Assembly (NCBI RefSeq): GCF_030818775.1
Contig: NZ_JAUTAU010000001.1
Span: 4,600,001-4,664,000, forward strand
From: Bacillus sp. SORGH_AS_0510
GTDB taxonomy: Bacteria > Bacillota > Bacilli > Bacillales > Cytobacillaceae
Length of the DNA: 64,000 bases
Reading direction: 5' to 3'
The notes under the pieces were generated by a model. It was not told the origin of the DNA. It saw only the letters and a list, made by a program, of their open reading frames with translations, and ran no database searches. Each line of letters opens with the position of its first letter. Positions within the stretch are counted from its first letter, which is position 1. Positions 27,627 through 36,766 of the stretch are shown here, piece after piece. The translations under genes were made by a program, and so were the position numbers.

Positions 27627-27670
27627 GGTGTCAGGCACCATTGTGAAAAGTTCACATGGTGCCTGACACC
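27627..27670. repeat. GGTGTCAGGCACC palindrome, full copy (terminator position)
   Basis: GGTGTCAGGCACC (27627-27639) and GGTGCCTGACACC (27658-27670), with the stem continuing through ATTGTGAA/TTCACAT. It lies between convergent genes right after the RNase J stop and can act as a terminator. Same family as 39791, 41386, 42917 and 46287. Confidence 0.88.
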
Positions 27671-27684
27671 CTTTCTTTAATCAC

Positions 27685-28800
27685 TTAATCTAGAGAACCC
27701 ACGGTTTGAAATACTTCTGTTGATTCTGGAGTGACGTAAATTGTGCGGCTTGGGAATGCAACTTCTACGCCCTCTTCCTCTAAGATCCCCATAATTTGCA
27801 AGTTGATATCATGTTTGATTCTTACGTGTTCTGCCCAAACGATTGTATTGGTGAAGAAATAGATAAGAATATCGAGACTGCTTTCATTATAATGATCGAA
27901 TGCAACCATGATCGTATCGGGATGAATATCCTCATGATTCTTTAACATCTCTTCGATTTGTTGAACCACTCTTACAATTTGGTCTTTAGTGGTTCTATAG
28001 TTAATACCTAAGTGGAAATTGATCCGTCGTTTGCCCATACGGCTCCAGTTGGTAATCGGTTCGTTTGCCAAGGTTGAATTCGGAACGGTAACGAGTGCCT
28101 GACTAAACGTTCTCACCTTCGTGCTCCGAAAGTTAATATCCTCTACTGTCCCCTCCACGCTCGGTGTTAAAATCCATTCTCCAATTGAAAAAGGTTTCTC
28201 TGTGACAATGACGATTCCGCCAATCAGATTTCCTACCGCTTCTTTAGCAGCCAAAGCAAATGCCAGACCCCCTAATCCAAGACCGGCAACCAAGCCATTA
28301 ACGTCATAATTAAACTCCTGACCGATAATTGTAATACTAATTGCAATCAGGATGACACGGATGGTTCTTGAAATAAACGGGAGAAGTATTAAATCAATTT
28401 TATTGTTAATCTTCTGGTTCACACTGATTAAAATCCCCGATGTAGGAGAGGACAAATTAAATAATCCCCATGTTATTAACACAATGACCATCGAACGTAA
28501 AAATTTTAAAAATAACGCATTATGTTGTTCGACAAACGGGAAATAATCCATTGCCACATACAAACCTACAATAATAAATGCCCATCCTAAAGGACGTTCG
28601 AAACTTAAAAAGATTTGCGTAAAGAAATCAGTTGGTGTCTTCCTAGACAGCTTTAAAATCAACTGAAACACATACTTAGTAAATAGATTTCTAAATAGAA
28701 TAAACAACAGCAAAATCCCTATAGAAATTCCTAGATTTTCTAACATATCATAGTCTAATGCTGACATTGAAATAGCCAATACAAATGAATCCATAGACAT
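27685..28800 (-). CDS. MscS-family mechanosensitive ion channel
   Basis: 371 residues. Four or five N-terminal membrane helices are followed by the MscS pore-lining helix (GLVAGLGLGGLAFALAAKEAVGNLIGG, about 172-198) and the cytosolic beta domain (FSIGEWILTPSVEGTVEDINFRSTKVRTFSQALVTVPNS). It would release solutes on hypo-osmotic shock. Standing alone, with no clear operon partner; it starts just before the repeat array at 28930. Normal length for the YkuT/YhdY-like members of Bacillus. Confidence 0.9.
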   Translation of the reverse strand: MSMDSFVLAISMSALDYDMLENLGISIGILLLFILFRNLFTKYVFQLILKLSRKTPTDFFTQIFLSFERPLGWAFIIVGLYVAMDYFPFVEQHNALFLKFLRSMVIVLITWGLFNLSSPTSGILISVNQKINNKIDLILLPFISRTIRVILIAISITIIGQEFNYDVNGLVAGLGLGGLAFALAAKEAVGNLIGGIVIVTEKPFSIGEWILTPSVEGTVEDINFRSTKVRTFSQALVTVPNSTLANEPITNWSRMGKRRINFHLGINYRTTKDQIVRVVQQIEEMLKNHEDIHPDTIMVAFDHYNESSLDILIYFFTNTIVWAEHVRIKHDINLQIMGILEEEGVEVAFPSRTIYVTPESTEVFQTVGSLD

Positions 28801-28929
28801 TCTAAAAATACCTCTCTTTTATTACTTTTTTAAAACAATACATCCACATATCTTAAAGCTTAAAATTAATTATTTGAATACGGCAAAAGTCATGATTTAT
28901 TCATAGAGCAGAGGCTTATTAACCCTTCT

Positions 28930-29385
28930 AATCTAGACCGGTTCGCTGGTTTTCCATCAGCTTCGGGCGTTATGAACCTCTCTTATCTACCGACTCACTG
29001 GTTTTCCATCGGCTTCGGGCGTTATGAACCTCTCTTATCTACCGGCTCGCTGGTTTTCCATCAGCTTCGGGCGTTATAGACCTCTTTTATCTACCGGCTC
29101 GCTGGTTTTTCATCAGCTTCGGGCGTTATGAACCTCTCTTATCTACCGGCTCGCTGGTTTTCCACCGGCTTCGGGCGTTATGAACCTCTCTTATCTACCG
29201 GCTCGCTGGTTTTTAACCGGCTTCGGGCGTTATAGACCTCTTTTATCTCCCGCTCGCTTGTTTTCCATCAGCTTCGGGCGTTATGAGCCTCTCTTATCTA
29301 CCGGCTCGCTTATTTTCCATCAGCTTCGGGCGTTATAGACCTCGTTTATCTACCGGCTCGCTGGTTTTTCATCAGCTTCGGGAGT
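28930..29385. repeat. 52-bp tandem repeat array (9 units)
   Basis: CTTCGGG recurs at about 28961, 29013, 29065, 29117, 29169, 29221, 29272, 29323 and 29375. Units contain ACCTCTCTTATCTACC and the sequence GCTCGCTGGTTTTCCATCAG followed by CTTCGGGC, which can fold into an imperfect hairpin. It lies between divergent genes (MscS and the M20 peptidase). The sequence is unrelated to the array at 3500-6270, but the period is the same. Confidence 0.88.
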
Positions 29386-29485
29386 TTAAGCGTACCTACT
29401 GACCTTAAACTTTTTCTAACTATTTATACTATTCTAACAAATAGTGTAATATGAAATTATAAATAGAGTCGATGGGGGATGTTTC

Positions 29486-30947
29486 ATGAAAAAGAGAAAA
29501 CTCGTTTCACTTATAATCATTGCTTTATTACTTTTGTTTATTATTGTAACCGGCGTTAACACTCTGACCTTAAAGTCCAAACAGCCCTCACCTAAGCCAT
29601 TCAAAACCGCAATTGACCAGGATGAAGCAGTCGCACACCTGTCGAAAGCCATTACGTTTAAAACTGTTTCCTACCAAGACCGCAGTAAATTTGATTTTAA
29701 TGAGTTTCGTAAGTTTATTGATTTTTTACAAGAGAGCTTTCCAGCCGTCTATAAAAATCTCGAATTTGAAAGAGTGAACGATTATGCCCTCGTTTATAAG
29801 TGGAAAGGCACTGATTCTAGCAAACTTCCTGTTGGTTTAACGAGCCATTATGATGTCGTTCCCGTATTATCTGGGACCGAAGCCAATTGGGAGCAGGACC
29901 CTTTCAGCGGCAAGGTAGTCGACGGGAAGATTTGGGGCCGGGGGACATTGGATGACAAAATTGGTGTCATCGGTATTTTACAAGCAGTCGATTATTTATT
30001 AGGTGAAGGGTTTAAGCCGGACCGCGACATGTATTTCATGTTTGGCTTTGATGAGGAAATTGGCGGTGATGAAGGAGCAAGCGTCATTGTAAATACCTTA
30101 AAAAAGAGAGGAGTTACCTTTGACTACGTGTTAGACGAAGGTGGTGCAATCGTTGAAAACATGGTTCCTGGTGTGAAGCAGCCAGTCGGTGTCGTCGGTA
30201 TCTCCGAAAAGGGATCGGCCACTGCTGAACTAACGATAGAAGGCAGCGGCGGACACTCGTCACAGCCGAAGGACCATACCAACATTGGCCGCATTTCCAG
30301 CGCGATTAGTAAATTGGAAGATACCCAGTTTAAAGGCGACCTGAGGGGCCCAGGAGAAGACATGTTTGAATTTGTTGCCCCTGAAATGAGCTTTGGGATG
30401 AAATATGTATTTGCTAACAAAACGATCTTTGAACCGGTCATTGAAAGGATTTTATTACAGCAGCCAGCTTCCGCTGCGTTAATTCGAACAACCATTGCCC
30501 CAACGATTTTTCAGGCGGGTGAACAATACAATGCCTTACCGGAAAAAGCTTCTGCCATTATCAACCTTAGGGTGATGCCTGGTGATTCTTTAAGAGGAAT
30601 AAAGAGTTTTATAGAAGATACGATTGACGACAAAGACATTGAGGTGAAAATTACAGGCACCGAGGCCTCAAAAGTATCATCCGTGGACGGCTGGCAGTTC
30701 AAATCGATCCAGCAGGCAGCAAGAAATGTGTATCAAGATGCGGTTATTGCACCATATCTCATGTTTGCCGGCTCCGATGCACGACAATATGACCCGATTG
30801 CGAAAAATACTTATCGTTTTCTTGCCCGTGCAAATCACATCTGAAGACCTCAACCGAATGCACGGGACAAACGAACATGTCAGCATCGAAAACTACATGA
30901 ACGCCATCAAGTTTTATGTTGAAGTGATGAGGGAAGCAAATCAATAA
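29486..30947 (+). pseudogene. M20-family metallopeptidase with C-terminal frameshift
   Basis: An N-terminal membrane helix (LVSLIIIALLLLFIIVTGV) precedes an M20 carboxypeptidase-S/PM20D1-like domain. Metal-site motifs present: TSHYDVVPV, GRGTLDDKIG, FGFDEEIGG and LDEGG. The frame ends at 30844 in YRFLARANHI, but the next frame continues LPVQITSEDLNRMHGTNEHVS to 30947, which is the normal family C terminus and contains the last metal-binding His. One extra base in TTTTCTTG near 30817-30823 explains it. Either a recent inactivation or a sequencing error. ATG follows GGGGG. Confidence 0.85.
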
Positions 30948-30956
30948 TGTTCAGAG

Positions 30957-30986
30957 AGGTGCCTTCGATGGAATGGCACCTTTTTT
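30957..30986 (+). terminator. terminator after the M20 peptidase gene
   Basis: AGGTGCC (30957-30963) and GGCACCT (30975-30981) followed by TTTTT. Confidence 0.85.
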
Positions 30987-31090
30987 CAATCCTCTATACC
31001 TCATCTATGCCTCTATCCTCCCTTTTTCCTGTAAACTTAGCTATAATTACAAAAACAATGTAAAGCACCATGATTAGGAGGTGGTTGCTT

Positions 31091-32056
31091 ATGACAAACA
31101 TTAGGGACCTCGCCAAAATGGCTGGTGTTTCTGTGACTACGGTGTCTCGCGTGTTAAATCATCATCCATATGTGAGTGAGGATAAGCGAAAAGCGGTACT
31201 AGATGCCATTGAACACACGAATTATCAGCAAAATATTAATGCTGTCCATTTAAGTATGGGGAAAACCTTTCTTGTTGGTGTCGTTGTTCCTTATATTGAC
31301 CATCCCTATTTCTCGTTGTTAGTAAAAGGAATAGCAAGTGAAGCGCTGGAAAACCATTACAAACTCGTTCTCTTCCAAACAAACTATGTGGAGTCGCGGG
31401 AATTAGAAGCTTTACAAATGCTGAAGCAAAAACAAATAGATGCACTAATCATTTGTTCACGAAAAACCAACTGGACGACGATCTCTGATTACCTGGCTTT
31501 TGGACCGATTATTTTATGTGAAGATACAAGAGGGAGGCCCGTTTCCTCGACCTTTGTGGACCACTATAAAAGTTTTATGACGGCCCTAGACTATTTATTT
31601 AAAAAAGGGCATCGCAATATTGGTTATTGTATTGGTCGAAAATCGGGTAAGAACAGCTTTTATCGAGAAAAGGCATTTAAAGATTTTGTCACGAAACATG
31701 ATTTGCCTTTTAATCCTGCTCATATTTTTGACCACTGTATGCATTTTGAGGATGGGGAACGGGTGATTGAGCGGATTGGAGGAATGGCTGAACCCCCATC
31801 TGCACTGTTGGTGACCAGTGATGAAGTCGCAGCAGGAATTGTTACCTGTGCCCAAACTCGAGGGATATCAATCCCAGACGACCTTGCTCTTATCGGTTTC
31901 AACAACCAGCCGATTGCCAAGATGATGAATATCACCACAATGGAGATTCCGCTTGTGGAAATAGGTAAAAAACTCTTCTTACAAGGTATTAACGCTGATC
32001 AACAGGTAACTCATCAAGAAATACCAGTTACCTTAATGGAACGGAACACAGTCTAA
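31091..32056 (+). CDS. LacI-family transcriptional regulator
   Basis: 321 residues. The N-terminal helix-turn-helix and hinge (IRDLAKMAGVSVTTVSRVLNHHPYVSEDKR) are typical, followed by a periplasmic-binding-like effector domain (FLVGVVVPYIDHPYFSLLVKGI, and LALIGFNNQPIAKMM near the end). ATG at 31091 follows AGGAGG; the frame extends to 31070. The next gene has a palindrome TGAAACGCGTTTCA between its -35 and -10, a likely target. The effector is unknown, probably a sugar or sugar phosphate. Confidence 0.9.
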   Translation: MTNIRDLAKMAGVSVTTVSRVLNHHPYVSEDKRKAVLDAIEHTNYQQNINAVHLSMGKTFLVGVVVPYIDHPYFSLLVKGIASEALENHYKLVLFQTNYVESRELEALQMLKQKQIDALIICSRKTNWTTISDYLAFGPIILCEDTRGRPVSSTFVDHYKSFMTALDYLFKKGHRNIGYCIGRKSGKNSFYREKAFKDFVTKHDLPFNPAHIFDHCMHFEDGERVIERIGGMAEPPSALLVTSDEVAAGIVTCAQTRGISIPDDLALIGFNNQPIAKMMNITTMEIPLVEIGKKLFLQGINADQQVTHQEIPVTLMERNTV

Positions 32057-32102
32057 TAGTTACTTAACCATGTCCACTGTAAAAGGACACTTGTCCATGC
32101 GT

Positions 32103-32115
32103 GGTGCCTGACACC
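32103..32115. repeat. half copy of the GGTGTCAGGCACC palindrome
   Basis: Only the right arm GGTGCCTGACACC is intact. The preceding sequence (GGACACTTGTCCATG) resembles the loop of the copies at 41386 and 46287, so the left arm has decayed. Confidence 0.7.
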
Positions 32116-32142
32116 TTTGAAAATATCTTTGGTGAAAATTGC

Positions 32143-32170
32143 TTGACCTGAAACGCGTTTCATACAATAT
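32143..32170 (+). promoter_or_regulatory. promoter with LacI-type operator before the HAD phosphatase gene
   Basis: TTGACC (-35, 32143-32148) and CAATAT (-10, 32165-32170) with a 16-bp spacer. The spacer holds the perfect 14-bp palindrome TGAAACGCGTTTCA (32149-32162), a LacI-family operator form. A bound repressor would block RNA polymerase directly. The leader to 32261 is about 85 nt and can form a hairpin (CAGCAC...GTGCTG). Confidence 0.65.
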
Positions 32171-32260
32171 TCTGTTTTTGCAAAGGCTTCAGCACTTGGT
32201 CCGCGTGATCGAGCAACCGAGCGTTAGGACTGGTGCTGTGGTACTCTCGGAGGTGCTACC

Positions 32261-33055
32261 ATGCAAAAACCAATTGTATTTTTCGATATTGATGGAACGA
32301 TTTTAAATGAAGATAAAGTAATTCCAGAGTCTACAAAGACTGCCATTCGTCTACTTCAGGAAAAAGGCATTCACACGGTCATTGCCACAGGACGTGTGCC
32401 AAAAATGTTTTATTGGATTTTAAAGGAACTAAACATTGATTCCTATGTAGCGATGAACGGCCAGTATGTGGTATTCGAAGGTCAGGAAATTTACTCCAAT
32501 CCTATTGATTCAGATATCCTGCAATCTTTATCGGCCATGACTGCAAGCAACGGCCATGCCTTAGCATATTGCAGCCATTTGGATTATAAGGTGACCGAAA
32601 AAAATCACCCGTATATTGAATCGAGTTTCGATTCCTTGATGATGGCCTATCCTGATGTGGACCCAGCATATTTTAAGCGGTTTTCTATTTTCCAAGGTCA
32701 TCTTTATTGTGAAGGTCTTTTTGAACAAACATATGCAGAGCGTTTTCCGCAATTCAGTTTCGTTAAATGGCATGACTATGCGTATGATATTCTGCCAAAG
32801 GGCGCTTCAAAAGCCGTAGGAGTCCAGAAACTCACCGAAACATTAGGAATCAAAAAAGAGCATACCTATGCCTTTGGAGATGGATTGAACGATTTAGAAA
32901 TGCTTTCTACTGTTGGAACAGGCGTTGCGATGGGAAATGCTGTTCCAGAGGCAAAAGCAGCTGCAGATATAGTGACAACCTCTAACTGTAATGACGGAAT
33001 TCTCAATGGATTAATCCAGCTTGGACTTTTAGAGGAAGAGCTTGCCTTAAAATAA
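32261..33055 (+). CDS. Cof-type HAD-IIB sugar-phosphate phosphatase
   Basis: 264 residues. Motif I is FFDIDGTIL (nucleophile Asp), motif II is IATGR, a conserved Lys occurs in LPKGASKAVG, and motif III/IV is FGDGLNDLEML. The large cap after motif II marks the Cof/IIB type. These enzymes hydrolyse sugar phosphates or related metabolites; the exact substrate is unknown. The start follows CGGAGGTG. Probably repressed by the LacI-family protein encoded just upstream. Confidence 0.9.
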   Translation: MQKPIVFFDIDGTILNEDKVIPESTKTAIRLLQEKGIHTVIATGRVPKMFYWILKELNIDSYVAMNGQYVVFEGQEIYSNPIDSDILQSLSAMTASNGHALAYCSHLDYKVTEKNHPYIESSFDSLMMAYPDVDPAYFKRFSIFQGHLYCEGLFEQTYAERFPQFSFVKWHDYAYDILPKGASKAVGVQKLTETLGIKKEHTYAFGDGLNDLEMLSTVGTGVAMGNAVPEAKAAADIVTTSNCNDGILNGLIQLGLLEEELALK

Positions 33056-33060
33056 CCTTT

Positions 33061-33106
33061 AAGGGTCCCTTCCGTTTGAAGGGGCCCTCTTGTGGTGTCA
33101 GGCACC
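33061..33106 (+). terminator. terminator and half GGTGTCAGGCACC repeat
   Basis: AAGGGTCCCTTC and GAAGGGGCCCTCT (33061-33090) form a stem after the HAD gene. It is followed by the left arm GGTGTCAGGCACC at 33094-33106, whose partner is missing. Both lie between convergent genes. Confidence 0.7.
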
Positions 33107-33107
33107 A

Positions 33108-33731
33108 TTAATTTACTGAAGGCACAAAAATCTTCTCATACTCGTAGTCGCCATTGGTTTCGTTTATTTTAATTACCGACGCATTTTCTACGGGCTTAAA
33201 GCCAGTCAATTCCTCGACAGGCCAATTCATCAGGAAGGTTAACAGCATCTGGATAAAAGCGGCATGAGTAACAATGACAACATTTTCATACCTTTGCTGC
33301 CTCCGTACGCGTTCAATGACGGTATGCATAAACATGGTCGCACGTAAGTACACATCGGCCAATGATTCTCCATTTTCATATCTAAAATAAAATTGTCCTG
33401 CTGCTTTAAATTCCTTCTTTTTCTCGGGTGGACGGTTGCTGAAATCATAAAGATTCCCTAATTCCCATTCTCTTATGAGGGGATTTTCGAAAAAGGGAAC
33501 CCCTTCGGGTAGCTGGGAATGAACCGCTTGCGCTGTTTGAATCGTGCGTAAGTAAGGAGAACTATACACTACGGTCTTTTCATTCAGGATGGATTTCATA
33601 AATTCCGCTGTTTTTTGTACCTGTTCGAAACCGATCCCTGTTAAGCTATGCCTCGAATCATGGGTATGCGCCATTACCGTTCGATCGATGTTATGCTCAG
33701 ACTCCCCATGCCGGATTACGTATAAATTCAA
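33108..33731 (-). CDS. histidine phosphatase family protein (phosphoglycerate mutase-like)
   Basis: About 207 residues. The phospho-acceptor motif is LYVIRHGESEHN at the N terminus, the arginine motif is SPYLRTIQTA near residue 60, and the second catalytic His is in VVIVTHAAFIQ. The conserved NPLIREWELG supplies the acidic residue. The substrate is unknown. I favour TTG at 33731, just after TGGAG, giving a start right at the fold; the open frame extends to 33749. Single gene. Confidence 0.87.
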   Translation of the reverse strand: MNLYVIRHGESEHNIDRTVMAHTHDSRHSLTGIGFEQVQKTAEFMKSILNEKTVVYSSPYLRTIQTAQAVHSQLPEGVPFFENPLIREWELGNLYDFSNRPPEKKKEFKAAGQFYFRYENGESLADVYLRATMFMHTVIERVRRQQRYENVVIVTHAAFIQMLLTFLMNWPVEELTGFKPVENASVIKINETNGDYEYEKIFVPSVN

Positions 33732-33814
33732 TTCACTCCATCCTTTCACTAATCTTTTTTTGGTTTACTTGGAAAAAGTTGATTTTGCTTTTAACAGAGT
33801 TTTTGGGTTTGCGG

Positions 33815-33985
33815 GATACTCCCTTTGTCAGAAGTTCACTTACCTTCTGACAGTGTCACTAGGTTTTCCTCCTACTCTGTCAGAAGTGTCATTGGGTTTT
33901 CCTCCTACTCTGTCAGAAGTTCGCTTGCCTTCTGACAGTCTCACTGATCTTTACTTCTACTCTGTCAGAAGTTCGCTTACCTTTT
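33815..33985. repeat. 52-bp tandem repeat array (4 units), CTGTCAGAAG hairpin type
   Basis: GTCAGAAG recurs at about 33827, 33879, 33912 and 33964; two steps are 52 bp and one unit is shortened to 33 bp by loss of one hairpin arm. The hairpin arms are CTGTCAGAAG and CTTCTGACAG, 10 bp, perfect. The same unit family forms the larger array at 54800-55450, 21 kb away. The other bases between 33750 and 34050 hold no gene. Confidence 0.88.
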
Positions 33986-34050
33986 GACTATTGATAGCAT
34001 TCTACTAAGTAACAAACTATCAAATTCATTTTTTCTAAGAATAAAATCCA

Positions 34051-34848
34051 CTATCGTTTCTCAATATATTCGATAACCTGTTGAAAATTCCCTTTTGTTC
34101 CCACTGGTCCGTGACCAGGAATGGCCACTTCTATATCCATTTCCTCAACCTTCCGCAAGATCTCAATCCACTTTTGAGGATTAGATTCTTCAAATATGGT
34201 AGGTGCTGTATCCACAAATAATAGATCCCCCATGAAGGCAACTTTTTCCTCTGGAATATACAAAATCGCATCACAGTAGGAATGCCCGCCACCCAATGTG
34301 AATAATCGCGCGCTTCTTTTGCTCCCTTTAAACGACATTTCACTTTTAAAAGTTTGTTGCGGCAACACTAATTCTAGTGTGGGCAAAGACACTTCCATTT
34401 CACTTAAAAAATTTATCTGTTGCTCTAGCTCTTTATCATACTCCTCGCCTAATTTCAGCTTTAGCGTTTGAATATAATTTATCAGCCCTTGAATATCACC
34501 TTTCTGCTTTTCAATCCGGGCAGGATGCAGTTCCTTCATTTTTTCAAAGGTGGCTTGACTTGAAACAATCGTACTTTCCTTGAAAACCTGATTCCCACGA
34601 ACATGATCGCCATGCCAATGACTGTTCACCACCCATGTGATTGGTTGGTTAGTCACTCGAATCGCCAGCGTTTTTAAGTCCTCTGCCGCTTGTTGCGTAT
34701 TAAATGTATCAAATACAAGGGTCTGACCCCCTAAATCTACAAACCCGGCATTTCCTACCGCACCCCCACCTTCTTTTGCTATAGCCGCATAAACACCATC
34801 TTGCACCGTTTCTAGCGTAAAATGCTTGCTGAAAAATTGATTAATCAT
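34051..34848 (-). CDS. MBL-fold metallohydrolase
   Basis: 265 residues. The metal motif is NSHWHGDHVRG near residue 75, preceded by FVDLGGQTLVFDTF; later ligands are in GGGHSYCDAILYIPEEKVAFMGDLLF and VAIPGHGPVG. It has the full metallo-beta-lactamase fold with about 70 extra residues in the middle (KLKLGEEYDKELEQQINFLSE). The reaction is unknown; similar Bacillus proteins are annotated only as MBL-fold hydrolases. Single gene, start ATG with weak upstream AGTAAGG-like sequence. Confidence 0.85.
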   Translation of the reverse strand: MINQFFSKHFTLETVQDGVYAAIAKEGGGAVGNAGFVDLGGQTLVFDTFNTQQAAEDLKTLAIRVTNQPITWVVNSHWHGDHVRGNQVFKESTIVSSQATFEKMKELHPARIEKQKGDIQGLINYIQTLKLKLGEEYDKELEQQINFLSEMEVSLPTLELVLPQQTFKSEMSFKGSKRSARLFTLGGGHSYCDAILYIPEEKVAFMGDLLFVDTAPTIFEESNPQKWIEILRKVEEMDIEVAIPGHGPVGTKGNFQQVIEYIEKR

Positions 34849-34969
34849 CCGTTTCCACTCCTTACTAGTTTAGTAAATTAATTGCGAATATTATGAACCT
34901 ATTGTATGATTTCCGTAATTATCAAAACCACTTATTGAGTAAAGAGGAAATCAGTCGGAGGAACGAACC

Positions 34970-36046
34970 ATGTCTTACTCATTGAACCTATCCAATTTTT
35001 CATCAGAGCAAATTGCCTTTGGCTACTCGGCAGCGCATGAAACACTAATCGCACTGCATGTATTCTACGATTGTAAGCACCACCCTCTGCACATCCCCTG
35101 GGTGATCAACGCTCGTAAAAAAATTTCACCGGCCTTAAAGGAAGAGATAGAAAGATTTAGCCTTTTTTACAAACGGCCTATTGTAAGCTTTTGGGAGTTG
35201 AGCGAGGATTCAACATTTCGCTCCTTTGACTCCGATTTAATGGAAATGGCTAAACAACCGATTGAGACTTATTGGCAAAAAATCATTGAGACATTATTGG
35301 TTAAAAATAAGAACGAGATACAGTGGGATCAAAAGCTTCACAATGAGTTGATCGAGCTTGAAGATAGGAGATATCCGGAATCCAAGGAAGTCATTTTGGA
35401 ACTAATTGAAACACCAGAAAAGAGCAGGCGCCGTTTTCTGCAAATGCTTGAAGGCTTTTGGAGTGCTTGCCTGAAGGAGGAATGGCCATTAATTGAAGAA
35501 CTTTTTCTAAAAGATATTTCCTATCGTGGAAAAACCCTATTAGATGAAGGTCTATTTCCTCTATTAACAAGTTTATCGGATACTATAGATGTCTATCCTG
35601 AGGAAAAACGTGCAGTTGTGAGAAGGATTTCTAAAGGCGAAATCAATTTGGGTGACAAGGATATGCTTTTCTTAGCTCCCACTTATTTTGCATGGCCCCA
35701 TTTATTTATGAGCCTTCAACATCCTGTTGGGATCAATTATTCTATTAGAAACCATCAGCTTGAGGCTGCCAAGCCAATGCCACCAGAAGACCTGCTCAAG
35801 TTTTTCCGAGCCCTAGGTGACTTTACCCGACTGCAGATTGTTAAGTATTTAGCACAAAAACCTCGATCAACGAGAGAGCTTGCCTTGTTAATCGGAGTAA
35901 CTGAGGGTGCTGTCTCTAAGCACCTAAAACAACTCGAGAATGCCGGATTAATTACTTCCAAAAGAGAAAGTTATTATGTATTTTATCGACTTCTTGAAAA
36001 ACCATTTCACGATTTCCCTTTAGGTTTGTCAAAATTCATTGAATAG
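34970..36046 (+). CDS. ArsR-type winged-helix regulator with N-terminal DUF5937-like domain
   Basis: 358 residues. The N-terminal 270 residues are alpha-helical and probably sense a ligand or protein. The C-terminal winged helix is LLKFFRALGDFTRLQIVKYLAQKPRSTRELALLIGVTEGAVSKHLKQLENAGLITSKRESYYVFYRL, a classic ArsR domain. There is no metal-binding Cys motif, so it is not a typical metal sensor. ATG is supported by GGAGG upstream. It is followed 120 bp later by a DedA gene on the same strand; whether it regulates it is unknown. Confidence 0.85.
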   Translation: MSYSLNLSNFSSEQIAFGYSAAHETLIALHVFYDCKHHPLHIPWVINARKKISPALKEEIERFSLFYKRPIVSFWELSEDSTFRSFDSDLMEMAKQPIETYWQKIIETLLVKNKNEIQWDQKLHNELIELEDRRYPESKEVILELIETPEKSRRRFLQMLEGFWSACLKEEWPLIEELFLKDISYRGKTLLDEGLFPLLTSLSDTIDVYPEEKRAVVRRISKGEINLGDKDMLFLAPTYFAWPHLFMSLQHPVGINYSIRNHQLEAAKPMPPEDLLKFFRALGDFTRLQIVKYLAQKPRSTRELALLIGVTEGAVSKHLKQLENAGLITSKRESYYVFYRLLEKPFHDFPLGLSKFIE

Positions 36047-36166
36047 ACAATCATATTCAACAGTGGTATTATGTTCGTGCTTCCTTACATTTTTCTAAGT
36101 AATTTGGTTAAAAATAAGGATAAAGTGTTTTATAGTCGCGACAGACAATTGATAGGAAGTGTAAAG

Positions 36167-36760
36167 GTGGAGTCTTTGAATCATCTCATTGAACATTATG
36201 GATACTTTGGTATAATTATCGCTTTAATTGGTGGTATTGTGGGGCTTCCCATACCAGATGAGGTCCTGCTTACTTTCGTTGGCTACAATGTGTTTCAGGA
36301 GAAAATGTCGTATTTGCCTTCTTTACTAAGCGCATTCGTCGGTGCATTCGGAGGTATTACGCTAAGCTATCTTTTAGGGATTAAATTGGGTCTCCCATTC
36401 TTACAAAAGTTTGGACCAAAATTTCATATAACGGAAGAAAGAGTGGACAAGACCAGAAAATTATTTATGAAGTTCGGACCCTTTCTACTGATTATCGGCT
36501 ACTTTATTCCGGGTGTCCGTCATGTGACGGCCTATCTTGCTGGGATTAATAATTATTCATATAAAAAGTTTGCCTTATTTGCTTATTTAGGTGCCATGAC
36601 TTGGTGCTTTACGTTTATTACTATTGGAAGAGTGTTAGGCGAAAATTGGATTCATGTCGGCGCCTATTTTTCTAAATATAGTTTCTATGTATTTTTTCTA
36701 CTCCTTCTAGGTGGCATTTTATTTTTCACCTTTCGGAGGAAGAAAAGAGTATTAGGCTAA
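36167..36760 (+). CDS. DedA-family membrane protein
   Basis: 197 residues. DedA/SNARE-associated (VTT) domain with the motif GIVGLPIPDEVLLTFVGY near residue 20, GAFGGITLSYLLGIKLG, and FIPGVRHVTAYLAGINN near 120, plus several membrane helices. DedA proteins are linked to undecaprenyl-phosphate or phospholipid recycling. I chose GTG at 36167 because AGGAAG lies 7 bp upstream; the frame extends to 36071 with hydrophobic but unlikely sequence. The C terminus is basic (RRKKRVLG). Confidence 0.87.
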   Translation: MESLNHLIEHYGYFGIIIALIGGIVGLPIPDEVLLTFVGYNVFQEKMSYLPSLLSAFVGAFGGITLSYLLGIKLGLPFLQKFGPKFHITEERVDKTRKLFMKFGPFLLIIGYFIPGVRHVTAYLAGINNYSYKKFALFAYLGAMTWCFTFITIGRVLGENWIHVGAYFSKYSFYVFFLLLLGGILFFTFRRKKRVLG

Positions 36761-36766
36761 TTTTTT

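Noticed and set aside
33589..33987. A 132-residue plus-strand frame with VSLGFPPTLSEV repeats
   Set aside because: Its repeats come from the 52-bp array and it overlaps the phosphatase gene in antisense.
34715..34735. GGGTCTGACCCCC resembling the dispersed palindromes
   Set aside because: It lies inside the MBL hydrolase coding sequence (GGQTL region) and lacks the second arm.
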